NCBI RefSeq assembly: GCF_001510715.1
Contig: NZ_LMTJ01000002.1
Coordinates: 372,001-436,000, forward strand
Direction of reading: 5' to 3'
DNA: 64,000 bases
Origin: Bacillus sp. FJAT-29814
Lineage (GTDB): Bacteria; Bacillota; Bacilli; Bacillales; Cytobacillaceae
How positions within the stretch are numbered: the stretch's first letter is position 1; each line of letters starts with the position of its first letter. A program made the translations under genes and the position numbers. Below are positions 1 to 8,282 of this stretch, piece after piece. The notes under the pieces were generated by a model, which was given only the letters and a program-made list of their open reading frames with translations, did no database searches and was not told the DNA's origin.

Positions 1-162
1 AAACCAGATGAAAAGAGTGCTATTTACAATAGCATCAAATTTGTCTTCCACGAACAAATTTTGCAGTATCGTGTTCAACGTTAACGCGAAAAGAATAAAC
101 GGCACAACCCATAGATAAATGCTACGTTTTAAGTCGGATAATGATTTTCCCGTTTTTCCCAT
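1..162 (-). CDS. membrane protein, N-terminal fragment cut by the window edge
   Basis: Only the first 54 codons are inside the window. ATG at 162 follows a good GGGAGAG ribosome site. After a basic start (MGKTGKSLSDLKR) comes one hydrophobic segment, about residues 15-33, and then a polar stretch, typical of the first membrane segment and outer loop of a sensor-like protein. It is the first gene after a c-di-GMP-I riboswitch, so a GGDEF/EAL or other c-di-GMP-linked protein is a fair guess. Nothing catalytic is visible, so function is open. Confidence 0.6.
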   Translation of the reverse strand, partial: MGKTGKSLSDLKRSIYLWVVPFILFALTLNTILQNLFVEDKFDAIVNSTLFIWF

Positions 163-213
163 AATTTTCTCTCCCAACTAATCTTGATCGATTAGTCCCG
201 CCTGATTGCTCAA

Positions 214-303
214 AAACGGCAGCTGGCTGGCATAGTCACCTTAGACAACCTTAGCCCCTATAGCTTTGCGCCTTTATCTTTGGATAAATTTGCCTTATCG
301 ATT
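214..303 (-). promoter_or_regulatory. c-di-GMP-I (GEMM) riboswitch
   Basis: Read on the minus strand, the RNA has GGCAAA, a P2 hairpin TTTATC-CAAA-GATAAA, the hallmark GGCGCAAAGC (consensus GGACGCAAAGC), then GGGGCTAAGG and a 3' half ending ATGCCAGCCAGCTGCC that closes on GGCA. This order and spacing is that of the GEMM-I class. It lies in the leader of the partial gene whose start is at 162. A short dyad ACTAATC/GATTAGT sits between it and the ribosome site and could be the expression platform. Identification is by motif order only; no covariance search was done. Confidence 0.8.
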
Positions 304-460
304 TCCTACAGGTTAATGAAGAAATTTCTTTATTCTACATGTATGTATACTTATGCTGTTATTGGAGTATACTTTCATTTTAACAGAAAACTGGAATTTT
401 TAATATAACATTTAATACAATCCATCAGGTCAAATTACCTACAAAAAAAACACTTAAACA

Positions 461-498
461 AAAGGTGCCTGACACCATTAGGTAGTCAAGCACCTTTT
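461..498. terminator. bidirectional intrinsic terminator
   Basis: AAAGGTGCCTGAC and GTCAAGCACCTTT form a 13-bp stem with one mismatch, flanked by A- and T-runs on both sides. It lies just downstream of gltT (minus strand). GGTGCCTGACACC-type words are, from general knowledge, common in Bacillus intergenic DNA. Confidence 0.75.
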
Positions 499-558
499 TT
501 ATTTTAGTAATATTGTTATTAGGCTGTACTATCTCTAAGCATAACTGAAACTGAGGAT

Positions 559-1806
559 TTATGCTGCAAGTTTTTCTGGCTTTTCATCAAGGCTGTGGCC
601 TTCCCATTTGGAGATGACGATGGCTGCCAATGAGTTGCCAACAATGTTGACGCAAGTCCTTGCCATGTCCAAAATTCGGTCAATACCGGCGATGAAGGCC
701 AAGCCTTCTGCTGGGATGCCGACACTTCCCAATGTGGCAAGCAGGACGACAAACGAAACACCAGGAACTCCAGCTATTCCTTTTGACGTAACCATTAATA
801 CTAGAACCAAGGTAATTTGCTGGCCAATCCCCATATCGATGCCATACATCTGCGCAATAAACAAGGCGGCGATTGCCTGATATAAGGTAGAGCCGTCAAG
901 GTTAAAGGAATAACCAGTTGGAATGACAAACGATGTAATCGCTTTTGGACAACCAATTTTCTCCATTTTTTCCATTATTTTCGGCAGTACTGTTTCCGAA
1001 CTTGCAGTAGAATAACCTAATAAAAGCTCATCCTTCAAGTACTTTACCAGCTTGAAAATATTATAGCCGGCAATTTTAGCCGTGATCCCAAGGATAACAA
1101 CAATAAAGAATATCATCGATCCATAAACGACAATGACCAATTTTCCTAATGGGATTAACGAAGATAAACCAAACTTCGAAACCGTTACACCGATTAACGC
1201 GAAAACTCCTAATGGTGCAACTTTCATAATCTGGTTCGTTACGTAGAACATCGCATCTGCCGTTCCTCGGAAGAAATTTAGTAGCGGTGTTCCCTTTTCA
1301 CCAATTGCAGCAATTCCAAGTCCAAACATAACCGAGAAGAAAATGATTGCCAACATATCGCCATTAGCCAATGATTGGATGATATTTGTTGGAACAATAT
1401 TGACAAACGTATCCACCAACGAGTGGCTTTGCGTTGTTTCTGCAGTTTCTACATAGGAATGAATATCTGTTTTGGTTAGCTGAGAGCGGTCAATACCGCT
1501 TCCTGGATGAAACAGATTTCCGAATAATAAACCGACAATGATTGCAATTGTGGTGATGATTTCAAAATACAGAAGCGTCTTGCCGCCAAGTTTACCGAGC
1601 GATTTCATATCACCCACGCCGGCAACACCGACTATGATACTCGAAACAACAATAGGCACGACAATCATTTTAATGAGGCGAATAAAGATGGTTCCAATTG
1701 GCTGGAGAAATTCAGCTACTTGAGGATTCCCGTAGAATACAGCACCAACGGCAATACCCAATGCTAAACCGATGAAGATTTGCCAAGCTAAACTGATTCT
1801 TTTCAT
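559..1806 (-). CDS. gltT: sodium/proton-glutamate symporter GltT
   Basis: A 415-residue DAACS carrier (SLC1 fold) that imports L-glutamate/L-aspartate with Na+ or H+. Family signatures are intact: FIRLIKMIVVPIV near residues 41-53, the HP1 serine-rich loop TASSETVLPK near 267-276, GYSFNLDG near 298-305, and DMARTCVNIVGNSLA near the end. The sequence resembles the well-studied Geobacillus/Bacillus GltT more than GltP. ATG at 1806 follows AGGAGAG. It stands alone between terminators. GltT versus another dicarboxylate carrier of the family is the only real uncertainty. Confidence 0.88.
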   Translation of the reverse strand: MKRISLAWQIFIGLALGIAVGAVFYGNPQVAEFLQPIGTIFIRLIKMIVVPIVVSSIIVGVAGVGDMKSLGKLGGKTLLYFEIITTIAIIVGLLFGNLFHPGSGIDRSQLTKTDIHSYVETAETTQSHSLVDTFVNIVPTNIIQSLANGDMLAIIFFSVMFGLGIAAIGEKGTPLLNFFRGTADAMFYVTNQIMKVAPLGVFALIGVTVSKFGLSSLIPLGKLVIVVYGSMIFFIVVILGITAKIAGYNIFKLVKYLKDELLLGYSTASSETVLPKIMEKMEKIGCPKAITSFVIPTGYSFNLDGSTLYQAIAALFIAQMYGIDMGIGQQITLVLVLMVTSKGIAGVPGVSFVVLLATLGSVGIPAEGLAFIAGIDRILDMARTCVNIVGNSLAAIVISKWEGHSLDEKPEKLAA

Positions 1807-1842
1807 TTACATCTCTCCTTTAACTATGAAGTAAAATCTCTT

Positions 1843-1873
1843 ATTATACTGCCTATTAGGCTAATACATACAA
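1843..1873 (-). promoter_or_regulatory. candidate gltT promoter with palindrome in the spacer
   Basis: TTGTAT (1868-1873) and TATAAT (1843-1848) on the minus strand are 19 bp apart, longer than ideal. The spacer holds the palindrome GCCTAATAGGC (1851-1861), a possible operator. Leader to the gltT start is about 35 nt. Confidence 0.4.
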
Positions 1874-2018
1874 TAAATATAACATTTACACTTTTTTAAT
1901 ATAATTTTTATCGTGATAAATTTCAATGGTAAAAAAACACCAAATCATAATTTAGTAGCATTGAATGTATTCCTTTTGAAAAATTAAAAGAACTCCTGTA
2001 TGGAGTTCCGAATTTTAT

Positions 2019-2300
2019 TTATGCAAGCTGCTGCTTGATTTTTAAGCATTCCTGATAGAATTTCTCTGGTTCTTCAAAGTTCAATAAATGGGCAGAGTGC
2101 TCAAACCAGACAAATTCCTTATGCGGACATTCCAGTTGGTCAAAATATTTTTTTGCTACCGGCGAAGGTGTCTGATAATCCTGTCGGCCGGCAAAAATAT
2201 AAACCGGCACTTCTAGCGTGGCGACCGACTCATAATTACTTTGAATTTTTTTGTTTTCCTTGTGAGCATTTTGCATCACTCCAAATAGTGGGAAATTTTA
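2019..2300 (-). pseudogene. C-terminal remnant of an alpha/beta hydrolase
   Basis: The frame encodes only the last part of a proline-iminopeptidase-like hydrolase: VPVYIFAGRQDYQTPSP carries the Asp region, and WFEHSAHLLNFEEPEKF carries the catalytic His. No nucleophile half exists: an in-frame TAA lies about 30 bases before the first ATG at 2279. The upstream part has apparently been lost or replaced by the oppositely oriented esterase gene next door. Whether the 86-residue piece is translated is unknown. Confidence 0.7.
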
Positions 2301-2409
2301 CAAACCTATTATACTGGCAAAAGATTACTTTTAATAGAAAAATTTAGGCAAAAGGTAGAGGTTATGGTAAATTTATTTAAGAAAGATTTTAGATTGGAAG
2401 TGAGCCAGT

Positions 2410-3198
2410 TTGTTAGAGAAATTCTCCATTTATATGACATCGTTACAGCAAGAAAGAATAGTACGAGTGTATGTGCCAGAAAATTATCATAATGAGACAA
2501 AACGTTACCCCGTTTTGTATATGCATGATGGGCAAAATGTTTTCGAGGATGAAGGCTCGATTGGCGGCACTTCCCTTGGATTAAAGGATTATTTGGCTAA
2601 AACCGGGCTCGAGATTATTGTCGTTGGGATTGACCAAAATTCCGTTGGTGATGGGCGCGTGAATGATTATTGCCCTTGGCCGCATGGCAAATTAAGTGAG
2701 GAGATTTTGGGCTATTTAAGTTCTTCTGGCGGAAACGGTGAGGCTTATTTGGATTTTATTGTCGACGAATTAAAGCCATTCATTGACCGAAAATATCGAA
2801 CGATTGAAACTGAAACGGCGATGGCCGGCATCTCATTAGGCGCCCTTATCACCACTTATGCCGCCTGCCGCTACCCGCATATATTTCGAAAAATTGCTGT
2901 CTTATCTACGGCTTACTATCGAAATCAGGAAGCGATTGAGGCATGTATTGAAGAGTCCGACCTTGACGGCATCGAAAAGTTTTATATGGATATAGGGACG
3001 AAAGAAGTGCCGGAGGATTTGGCAGCAAGCCAGCTTTTTATGGAGTTAAGCAGGAAGGTATATGAGCTATTGAGCAGCAAAATTGATGAGATACGTTTTG
3101 CGGAAATTATAGATGCGGAGCATCATTACCGGTTTTTCCAAGAGAGAATGCCGGGGATTTTGACTTACCTTTTTGATGATGCGGATTCGAAAAAATGA
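2410..3198 (+). CDS. alpha/beta-hydrolase-fold esterase (esterase D / Fes-like)
   Basis: A 262-residue cytosolic serine esterase of the putative-esterase family (enterochelin esterase / YbbA group). Visible landmarks: RYPVLYMHDGQNVF near 32-45, the nucleophile elbow AGISLG with Ser142, and the late histidine in AEHHYRFF. The TTG start at 2410 is preceded by GGAAGTGAG; the homologous part starts at once after it. Substrate cannot be told from sequence. It runs alone, divergent from the hydrolase remnant. Confidence 0.75.
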   Translation: MLEKFSIYMTSLQQERIVRVYVPENYHNETKRYPVLYMHDGQNVFEDEGSIGGTSLGLKDYLAKTGLEIIVVGIDQNSVGDGRVNDYCPWPHGKLSEEILGYLSSSGGNGEAYLDFIVDELKPFIDRKYRTIETETAMAGISLGALITTYAACRYPHIFRKIAVLSTAYYRNQEAIEACIEESDLDGIEKFYMDIGTKEVPEDLAASQLFMELSRKVYELLSSKIDEIRFAEIIDAEHHYRFFQERMPGILTYLFDDADSKK

Positions 3199-3261
3199 AC
3201 CCGTTTTTGTGATATAATATAAGGAAACAGGTTCAAACCTCATCCAAAGGGGTGCTCTATC

Positions 3262-3672
3262 ATTCAAAATCGGATTGTTAAATTCATTTTTATTATTATC
3301 GGATTTATTTCCTTAGGATTAGGCGTCCTTGGGATTATTCTGCCTTTATTACCCACAACGCCATTGTTGCTTTTAGCATCGTTCTGCTTCGTAAAAGGGT
3401 CCGAACGGTTTGAGCGCTGGTTTAAAGGGACGAGCATCTATAAACGGCATCTGGAAAGCTTCGTAAGGGAACGATCCATGACTCTCAAACAAAAATTGAC
3501 GATCCTATTGTTTGCGGATGCTATGATTGCAATTGCCTTCATCATGGTTGACAGTTTCCTAGTTAGGATCATCCTGCTACTAATCGTCGCATATAAGTAT
3601 TACTATTTTTTCACCAAAATCAAAACCATTCCAGTAATTAGTGCAGATACAGGCAAAAGACAGGAATCTTAA
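3262..3672 (+). CDS. DUF454 (YbaN-like) membrane protein, apparent ATT start
   Basis: A 136-residue inner-membrane protein of the YbaN/DUF454 family. Three hydrophobic segments are visible, with the family signature SLGLGVLGIILPLLPTTPLLLLAS near the N terminus. The conserved region extends about 34 codons upstream of the first conventional start (TTG 3364), and no ATG, GTG or TTG exists between there and the in-frame TAA near 3220. The best start is ATT at 3262 (or ATC 3259), placed 4-8 nt after a strong AAAGGGGTG. A start-codon mutation or sequence error is the alternative. Function unknown. Confidence 0.75.
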   Translation: MQNRIVKFIFIIIGFISLGLGVLGIILPLLPTTPLLLLASFCFVKGSERFERWFKGTSIYKRHLESFVRERSMTLKQKLTILLFADAMIAIAFIMVDSFLVRIILLLIVAYKYYYFFTKIKTIPVISADTGKRQES

Positions 3673-3688
3673 ATTTCCTGTCTTTTTA
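3655..3688 (+). terminator. intrinsic terminator overlapping a stop codon
   Basis: AAAAGACAGGAA and TTTCCTGTCTTTTT form a stem followed by a T-run; the TAA of the DUF454 gene lies in the loop. Confidence 0.85.
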
Positions 3689-3770
3689 TCATTTATGCCT
3701 TAATTTTAACAGTGTCTTTATTCTTATGCCCCTTTACCTTCTTCCATCTTTGCATAAAAGCTTTCTTCTA

Positions 3771-4574
3771 CTACACCTTTCTTAACCAATCACTCACCAA
3801 TGATTGCACCATTTCTCTTTTTTCAATCGTTATTAAATGCCCCGCTTGGTCTAGCACCACAAATGTCAAATTTGGTAATTTGTCTAATAAAAATATATGA
3901 TCTTTATAACCACAAATAGAATCCTGCTTGCCGCAAATTACCAGGGCGGGCTGTTCCAATTTTGAAAGATTTTCAAATGGTTTTTCATTGAAAAAATACC
4001 CCCGCTCACGCCAATTGGATTGTAGAAAGGTTTTATCAGCCAACAATCGTCCAGGCTGCACTTCCTGCAAAAAACGCCTAAGGTTCTCTTTTGTTTGATA
4101 TACCAGTAGCGTTTCAAAAGCTGTACGGACATCTGGATTAACGGAAGCTAGGCTTGACTTGTCTTTTTCTCTTACAACCTTTTCTGGCAAGATTCTTTCT
4201 TTCAAATGAACAGCGGGTGCCAGTAAACAGATGCCTGCCACTTGATGCGCCCTGGCGGACAACATACCCTGCGCAATATACCCGCCATATGAATGTCCGA
4301 TTAAACTAAATGGTTTTTCAAAAAGGACTTCATCGATAAACGCAAGAATGATTCTTCGCATTTCCTCGGTAGATTGAATGTTGTTGCAAGTACTTTGACC
4401 ATGTGCAGGAATATCAATATAAATCCGCTGAAACCCATCTTCGTTCTGAAAGACTGGTTCCAGCCATGCCTTCATCGACCGATGATCCGTTCCCATTGCA
4501 TGCAAAATAATTATTGGATGGCCCTTTCCTACCATATCGTAAAATAATGCTTCCTCCTCGAATATAAACCGCAT
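3771..4574 (-). CDS. alpha/beta hydrolase
   Basis: A 267-residue alpha/beta hydrolase. Oxyanion region IIILHAMGTDHRS near 21-33, nucleophile elbow GHSYGG with Ser95, acid region ICGKQDSI, and histidine in DQAGHLIT near the C terminus are all present, so it should be catalytically competent. Start ATG 4574 follows AAGGAGATGGGG. It begins 12 bp after the stop of the FMN-binding protein upstream, so the two are an operon. Substrate unknown. Confidence 0.8.
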   Translation of the reverse strand: MRFIFEEEALFYDMVGKGHPIIILHAMGTDHRSMKAWLEPVFQNEDGFQRIYIDIPAHGQSTCNNIQSTEEMRRIILAFIDEVLFEKPFSLIGHSYGGYIAQGMLSARAHQVAGICLLAPAVHLKERILPEKVVREKDKSSLASVNPDVRTAFETLLVYQTKENLRRFLQEVQPGRLLADKTFLQSNWRERGYFFNEKPFENLSKLEQPALVICGKQDSICGYKDHIFLLDKLPNLTFVVLDQAGHLITIEKREMVQSLVSDWLRKV

Positions 4575-4586
4575 TGCCCCATCTCC

Positions 4587-5216
4587 TTAATACAACCGCT
4601 TCGTGTAACTTTCTTCGAGGCCCTTTTGAATGGTATTAACCGTGGATTTAGGAAGTTTGGCATGTTCGAACAAAATTTTAGCGGCGGAAGGCAAAGTTTC
4701 CTTTGCGGGCCAGGAATCAGTATCCCATAAACTTGACCGCTTTAATGCTTTTGCACAATGAATAAAACATTCCTCCACTTCTACGCCAATTCCCAAGAGA
4801 GGTTTTTTACCCTTAACCGCCATTTTTTCAAGCAGTTCCTCATCTTTTATTATCGCCGCCTTGCCATTTATTCGAAGCGTCTCCTCCATTCCTGGGATGA
4901 AAAAAAGCAGACCTATTTTAGGATTCGATAATATATTACATAATGAATCTAGTCTTTTATTGCCTGGCCTCTCGGGGATCACGAATTGTTTTTCATTTAA
5001 AACATGAACAAATCCCGGCATGTCTCCCCGAGGTGATACATCGCAGAATCCATGTTCATCGGCTGTGGCTAACATTAAAAATGGTGATTTCGCAATAAAA
5101 TCGGCACAATGGCTGTCAATATATAAAATTACCTTTTTAGAAGCCAACTCACTTGGAAAGCCAATAATCGAACGCAGTTCTTCTTTGTTTCCCACCTTAT
5201 TTTTAAATTGATCCAA
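4587..5216 (-). CDS. pyridoxamine 5'-phosphate oxidase-family FMN-binding protein
   Basis: A 209-residue member of the PNPOx-like split-barrel family (the MSMEG_1061-type subgroup). ADFIAKSPFLMLATADEHGFCDVSPRGD near 40-67 and VIPERPGNKRLDSLCNILSNPKIGLLFFIPG are the usual flavin-binding region. A longer frame opens at GTG 5303, but the first 29 residues there look non-coding. TTG 5216 has GGGAAGAGG at good spacing and begins where family conservation begins. First gene of a two-gene unit with the hydrolase. Confidence 0.78.
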   Translation of the reverse strand: MDQFKNKVGNKEELRSIIGFPSELASKKVILYIDSHCADFIAKSPFLMLATADEHGFCDVSPRGDMPGFVHVLNEKQFVIPERPGNKRLDSLCNILSNPKIGLLFFIPGMEETLRINGKAAIIKDEELLEKMAVKGKKPLLGIGVEVEECFIHCAKALKRSSLWDTDSWPAKETLPSAAKILFEHAKLPKSTVNTIQKGLEESYTKRLY

Positions 5217-5347
5217 AAAATCCCTCTTCCCTGATTGTTTATTTTGTATTTTATCACAGTTTTTTGATTTTTTTAAAAATAGACTAATTGAAATGAAACT
5301 CACAATCCAATGCGATGGTCTAATTAAGAAAGGGGGTGCGCAGCTGA

Positions 5348-5842
5348 ATGAAGAAGTTATTACTCATCTTGTTACTTACTAGCCTATGGTTAGTCGGGTG
5401 CACGACACATAAAGAGCCAGGAATCGAAGGTTATGTTGTCAAAAAGGGGGATGGACGGATTCTCGTAGTGGCCTCCGCCCCAAAGGATTTTAGTTCTACG
5501 GGGGGATTGGCGGAATTCTATAATGCAATATGGTTTTCCAATGCACCGGGGAAGGTAAAGGTTGGCGATAAGGTTCAGGTTTGGTTTGATGTGGTGGCGG
5601 AATCTTATCCGGGCCAGTCCGATGCCGAGAAAGTTGAAATCTTGCCTGAAAAAAAGCCAAAAAACGCTGACCTTACCGAAGCCGAAGCGATTCGGAAAGC
5701 CTTGGCTCCAGAACAGATTAGTCAATATGAAGTACCAGCAATAAATTCGGTAAATTATAATGAAGCAGCTGATATTTGGGAGGTCCTTGTTAAACAAGGG
5801 GATAATGATGCAACTGTAGTAATTAATGATAAAAAAGGCTAA
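5348..5842 (+). CDS. DUF3221-type lipoprotein
   Basis: A 164-residue exported lipoprotein. The N terminus is a type II signal with lipobox LVGC (Cys18). IEGYVVKKGDGRILVVAS near 26-43 and WFSNAPGKVKVGDKVQVWFD near 63-82 look like the DUF3221 (YobA-like) beta-fold. The C-terminal 50 residues are a second small domain. Strong AAAGGGGGTG ribosome site. Divergent from the PNPOx gene. Function unknown. Confidence 0.75.
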   Translation: MKKLLLILLLTSLWLVGCTTHKEPGIEGYVVKKGDGRILVVASAPKDFSSTGGLAEFYNAIWFSNAPGKVKVGDKVQVWFDVVAESYPGQSDAEKVEILPEKKPKNADLTEAEAIRKALAPEQISQYEVPAINSVNYNEAADIWEVLVKQGDNDATVVINDKKG

Positions 5843-5843
5843 C

Positions 5844-5874
5844 AAGAGCCATTCAAGAGAATGGCCCTTTTGTT
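5844..5874 (+). terminator. intrinsic terminator
   Basis: AAGAGCCATTC-aaga-GAATGGCCCTTTT directly after the lipoprotein stop codon. Confidence 0.8.
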
Positions 5875-5905
5875 ATGTCCGAGATATTTAATAGAAAATG
5901 TGTTA

Positions 5906-6625
5906 TCACTTGTCAGCTCTTGTTTGTAGTTCGTTCACCGTCACAAATTTATAGCCTTTTTCCGTTAGAACCTCTAATATTCCTTCTACCGCTTTCAGTT
6001 CATCGGCAGCAGTACCGACATACCATGGATGTAATAGGATAATCGAACCGGGCTGAATATTGTCCTTGATATACTTAACTTTGTCGGACGATGATGCATA
6101 ATAAGTGTCTGGCTCAAGGTTCATAGCAATCGTGTCGCGATGATGTTTTTTTAAGTAATATGGTAATCCCATTAGCTTTTTGCTGTTCGGAGGCCGAAAA
6201 TCAATCTCCCCTTGATATCCTGCTGATCGAATTAACGCATCTGTCTTTTCAATTTCTTTTTTTATGAAGGAAGGGGATTTAAAAATCATCCGCTTATGGG
6301 AATACGTATGATTTCCGATCTGATGCCCTGCCTCAATTAATTTCTCTGCTTCCCCTGGAGACTTCTCAATCTCGCTTCCAATTAAAAAAAACGTAGCTTT
6401 GGCATTGTATTTTTCCAAAAGTGGAAGGAGTTCCGGAACATTTTCAGTAGGCCCGTCATCGAACGTTAATGCGACCACCTTCTCTTCCGTCCCCACCTGG
6501 TGGGTTAATCCTCCAAAAAACTGATATGTTCGAGAGTTCATTAATTTATAAGTTCCAAATAACAATAGAAGGACAAATAAAATGGCTGTTCCAAACAGGA
6601 TTATTTTCTTTTTCATCATCCACAT
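5906..6625 (-). CDS. membrane-anchored polysaccharide deacetylase (NodB domain)
   Basis: A 239-residue protein with one N-terminal membrane segment (about 7-25) and an extracellular NodB domain. TFDDGP near 53-58 supplies the metal-binding aspartates, and HTYSH near 102-106 supplies the metal-binding histidines. Two motifs deviate from PdaA-like enzymes: RPPN in place of RPPYG, and ILLHPWY where LLHD is usual. Likely removes N-acetyl groups from peptidoglycan or another wall glycan. Three nearby ATGs make the exact start uncertain. Confidence 0.82.
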   Translation of the reverse strand: MWMMKKKIILFGTAILFVLLLLFGTYKLMNSRTYQFFGGLTHQVGTEEKVVALTFDDGPTENVPELLPLLEKYNAKATFFLIGSEIEKSPGEAEKLIEAGHQIGNHTYSHKRMIFKSPSFIKKEIEKTDALIRSAGYQGEIDFRPPNSKKLMGLPYYLKKHHRDTIAMNLEPDTYYASSSDKVKYIKDNIQPGSIILLHPWYVGTAADELKAVEGILEVLTEKGYKFVTVNELQTRADK

Positions 6626-6656
6626 ACTTTCATTAAAAGATACAAGCTATTATAAC

Positions 6657-6699
6657 AAAAAAAGGAGTGTAAAACCGCTGTGGTTCCGCACTCCTTTTT
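6657..6699. terminator. bidirectional intrinsic terminator
   Basis: AAAAAGGAGTG and CACTCCTTTTT stem with A/T runs on both sides, just downstream of the DUF2269-like gene. Confidence 0.75.
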
Positions 6700-6701
6700 C
6701 C

Positions 6702-7157
6702 CTAAAACGGCTTGGTTATCATAAGCGTAATGATAATGATAAAAATAAAATTTTCGATATACTCATATTTAAAAAGTTCCCTTGATAAACGCCAATATTC
6801 TTCCGGGATTTCCTCGCCTTGGTGGGATGCCAACATTTCCTTAATTGGTTTTGATCTCGGTGTCAGCATGACAGGCCCAATTGCCAACGCAGCCAAAAAC
6901 AGGACAAGACTTAGATCATACCAGCCCATCCGGAACAGGCTTGGATTCAAAACCCCCATCAGCAATCCTGTGACAAGCAGCATGGTCCCGCCTATCATCA
7001 CATAAATATGAAGTCTATGACGGATGGCATAAGAATGGCGTAATTCCGTCATTGTTTTTCCTGATTTGACGACAGTCGTTAGAATAAACCCCGGCCCCAT
7101 CCCGATAATAGCAGAAAAAATATGTAAAATAACTAGAATTTTGTAGAAAGTTATCAT
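6702..7157 (-). CDS. DUF2269-like membrane protein
   Basis: About 151 residues, four hydrophobic segments. ILVILHIFSAIIGMGPGFI near the start has the His and Gly pattern of DUF2269/YqhA-type small membrane proteins, with a further LHIYVMIGGTMLLVTGLLMG segment. ATG 7157 is preferred over ATG 7178 because GGAGG precedes it by 9 nt. Monocistronic, ending at a strong terminator. No known function. Confidence 0.7.
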   Translation of the reverse strand: MITFYKILVILHIFSAIIGMGPGFILTTVVKSGKTMTELRHSYAIRHRLHIYVMIGGTMLLVTGLLMGVLNPSLFRMGWYDLSLVLFLAALAIGPVMLTPRSKPIKEMLASHQGEEIPEEYWRLSRELFKYEYIENFIFIIIITLMITKPF

Positions 7158-7262
7158 TTTGAGGCAGCCTCCAATCACTCTAACAGCCTTAATTTTAACA
7201 TAAACTTGTTTTTTAATATAAAAAGCTTTGTTACAGATTCTTAGATTTTAACAGTTTGTCCT

Positions 7263-7290
7263 CACACTTTTATGACACAAGCATATTTTA
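7263..7290 (+). promoter_or_regulatory. sigma-K-type promoter
   Basis: CACA (7263-7266) and CATATTTTA (7282-7290) are 15-16 bp apart, matching the sigma-K consensus mACm and CATAnnnTA without mismatch. A ribosome site and ATG follow within 30 nt. This implies late mother-cell expression of the next gene. Confidence 0.65.
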
Positions 7291-7318
7291 ATAAATATAA
7301 GCGAAAGGGGGGAAATAC

Positions 7319-7651
7319 ATGGCCAGAGATTTCATGGATGAAGAAGTGGTAGATGTCAGCCATAAAAATGACGGCGGACGTATCGTAATTAATGCTGACA
7401 CAGTGATTATTCGTGCCAAGCGTGTCATCGTTGAAGAGGAAAAAAAACGTCGGACCGATGACCGACATCGGACTGATCACAGACATCGCACAGATAACCG
7501 GCATCGGACTGATCACAGACATCGCACAGATAACCGGCATCGGACTGATCACAGACATCGTACAGATGACCAGCATCGGACTGATGACAGACGTCATCAT
7601 AATCGCCGCGATGACTGGGATGACAGAAGAAGAGGGTTTTCGTGGATCTAA
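7319..7651 (+). CDS. repetitive Arg/His/Asp-rich protein, probable spore coat protein
   Basis: 110 residues. The first 40 (DEEVVDVSHKNDGGRIVINADTVIIRAK contains the core) form an acidic, beta-like head. Residues 44-90 are tandem RTDxxHR six-residue units, followed by an RRDDWDDRRRG tail. Charge-patterned tandem repeats of this kind resemble CotG-like coat proteins in style, though I do not recognise the family. The sigma-K-type promoter upstream supports a mother-cell coat role. ATG follows AAAGGGGGG. Confidence 0.72.
   Translation: MARDFMDEEVVDVSHKNDGGRIVINADTVIIRAKRVIVEEEKKRRTDDRHRTDHRHRTDNRHRTDHRHRTDNRHRTDHRHRTDDQHRTDDRRHHNRRDDWDDRRRGFSWI
7453..7592 (+). repeat. coding tandem repeat, 18/36-bp period
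   Basis: About seven 18-bp units alternating between CGGACTGATCACAGACAT-like and CGCACAGATAACCGGCAT-like versions, giving a 36-bp higher-order period. Near-identity of the copies predicts length variation between strains. Confidence 0.9.
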
Positions 7652-7678
7652 CGGCTTGATGGGACAAGCCACTATTAA

Positions 7679-7719
7679 TAAAAACCGGCATAGCTCTTTA
7701 AGGGGCTAGCCGGTTTTTT
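7679..7719. terminator. bidirectional intrinsic terminator
   Basis: AAAAACCGGC...GCCGGTTTTTT stem with inner AGC/GCT pairing, shared by the coat-like gene and the convergent GNAT operon. Confidence 0.85.
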
Positions 7720-7723
7720 GATC

Positions 7724-8266
7724 CTATTCATCATTAGGATTGATGATGGCCAACACTTGATGGTCTTCCCATTTCCCATTAATCTTGACATTTTTAATGG
7801 CGATGCCTTCCTTATGAAAGCCTGCTTTTTCGAGGACTCTAATGGAGCCGATATTGTGCGGCATAACGCCGGCTTCGATCCGATGAAGGTTCAATTCGAC
7901 AAACGCATATTGTACAACAAGATGAGTCGCCTCTGTTGTATAGCCTTTGCCATTGTGCTGCTGATCTAAAAAATAACCAATGAACGCACTTTGCAGGGAT
8001 CCGCGAAGAACTTGAAACAGATTAATGGTTCCAATTAGTTTGTCATCTTCTTTTTTAAAAATCCCAAATTGATAGGATTCGTCCCCTTGCCAATCCTTTT
8101 GAAAGCTTTTGATTCTTTCCTGTTGTGCTTCAAGTGTATAGAAATCCTCGTTTCGTTCATAGGAAAACCTTTCGAAGAATCGACGGTTCTCCTGTTGCAA
8201 TCCAAGGAGTGCAGCAGCATCCTCTTTTGTAAATGGCCGTACATATATATTTTTCCCTGTTAACAT
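7724..8266 (-). CDS. GNAT N-acetyltransferase (RimJ/RimL type)
   Basis: 180 residues. The N-terminal IYVRPFTKEDAAALLGL and the acetyl-CoA loop region GYFLDQQHNGKGYTTEATHLVVQYAF near 92-117 followed by NLHRIEAGVMPHNIGSIRVLEKAGF are the standard pattern of ribosomal-protein-alanine acetyltransferases and YdaF-like relatives. Last of a four-gene minus-strand operon. Substrate cannot be assigned. Confidence 0.82.
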   Translation of the reverse strand: MLTGKNIYVRPFTKEDAAALLGLQQENRRFFERFSYERNEDFYTLEAQQERIKSFQKDWQGDESYQFGIFKKEDDKLIGTINLFQVLRGSLQSAFIGYFLDQQHNGKGYTTEATHLVVQYAFVELNLHRIEAGVMPHNIGSIRVLEKAGFHKEGIAIKNVKINGKWEDHQVLAIINPNDE

Positions 8267-8282
8267 TTTCTTCCCGCCTTAT

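Noticed and set aside
5217..5303. 29-residue extension of the PNPOx-like protein from GTG 5303
   Set aside because: No SD, low-complexity Lys/Phe-rich residues, and it would fill the divergent promoter region.
7422..7691. Minus-strand open frames over the RTD repeat
   Set aside because: They arise only from the tandem repeat on the other strand and lack ribosome sites.
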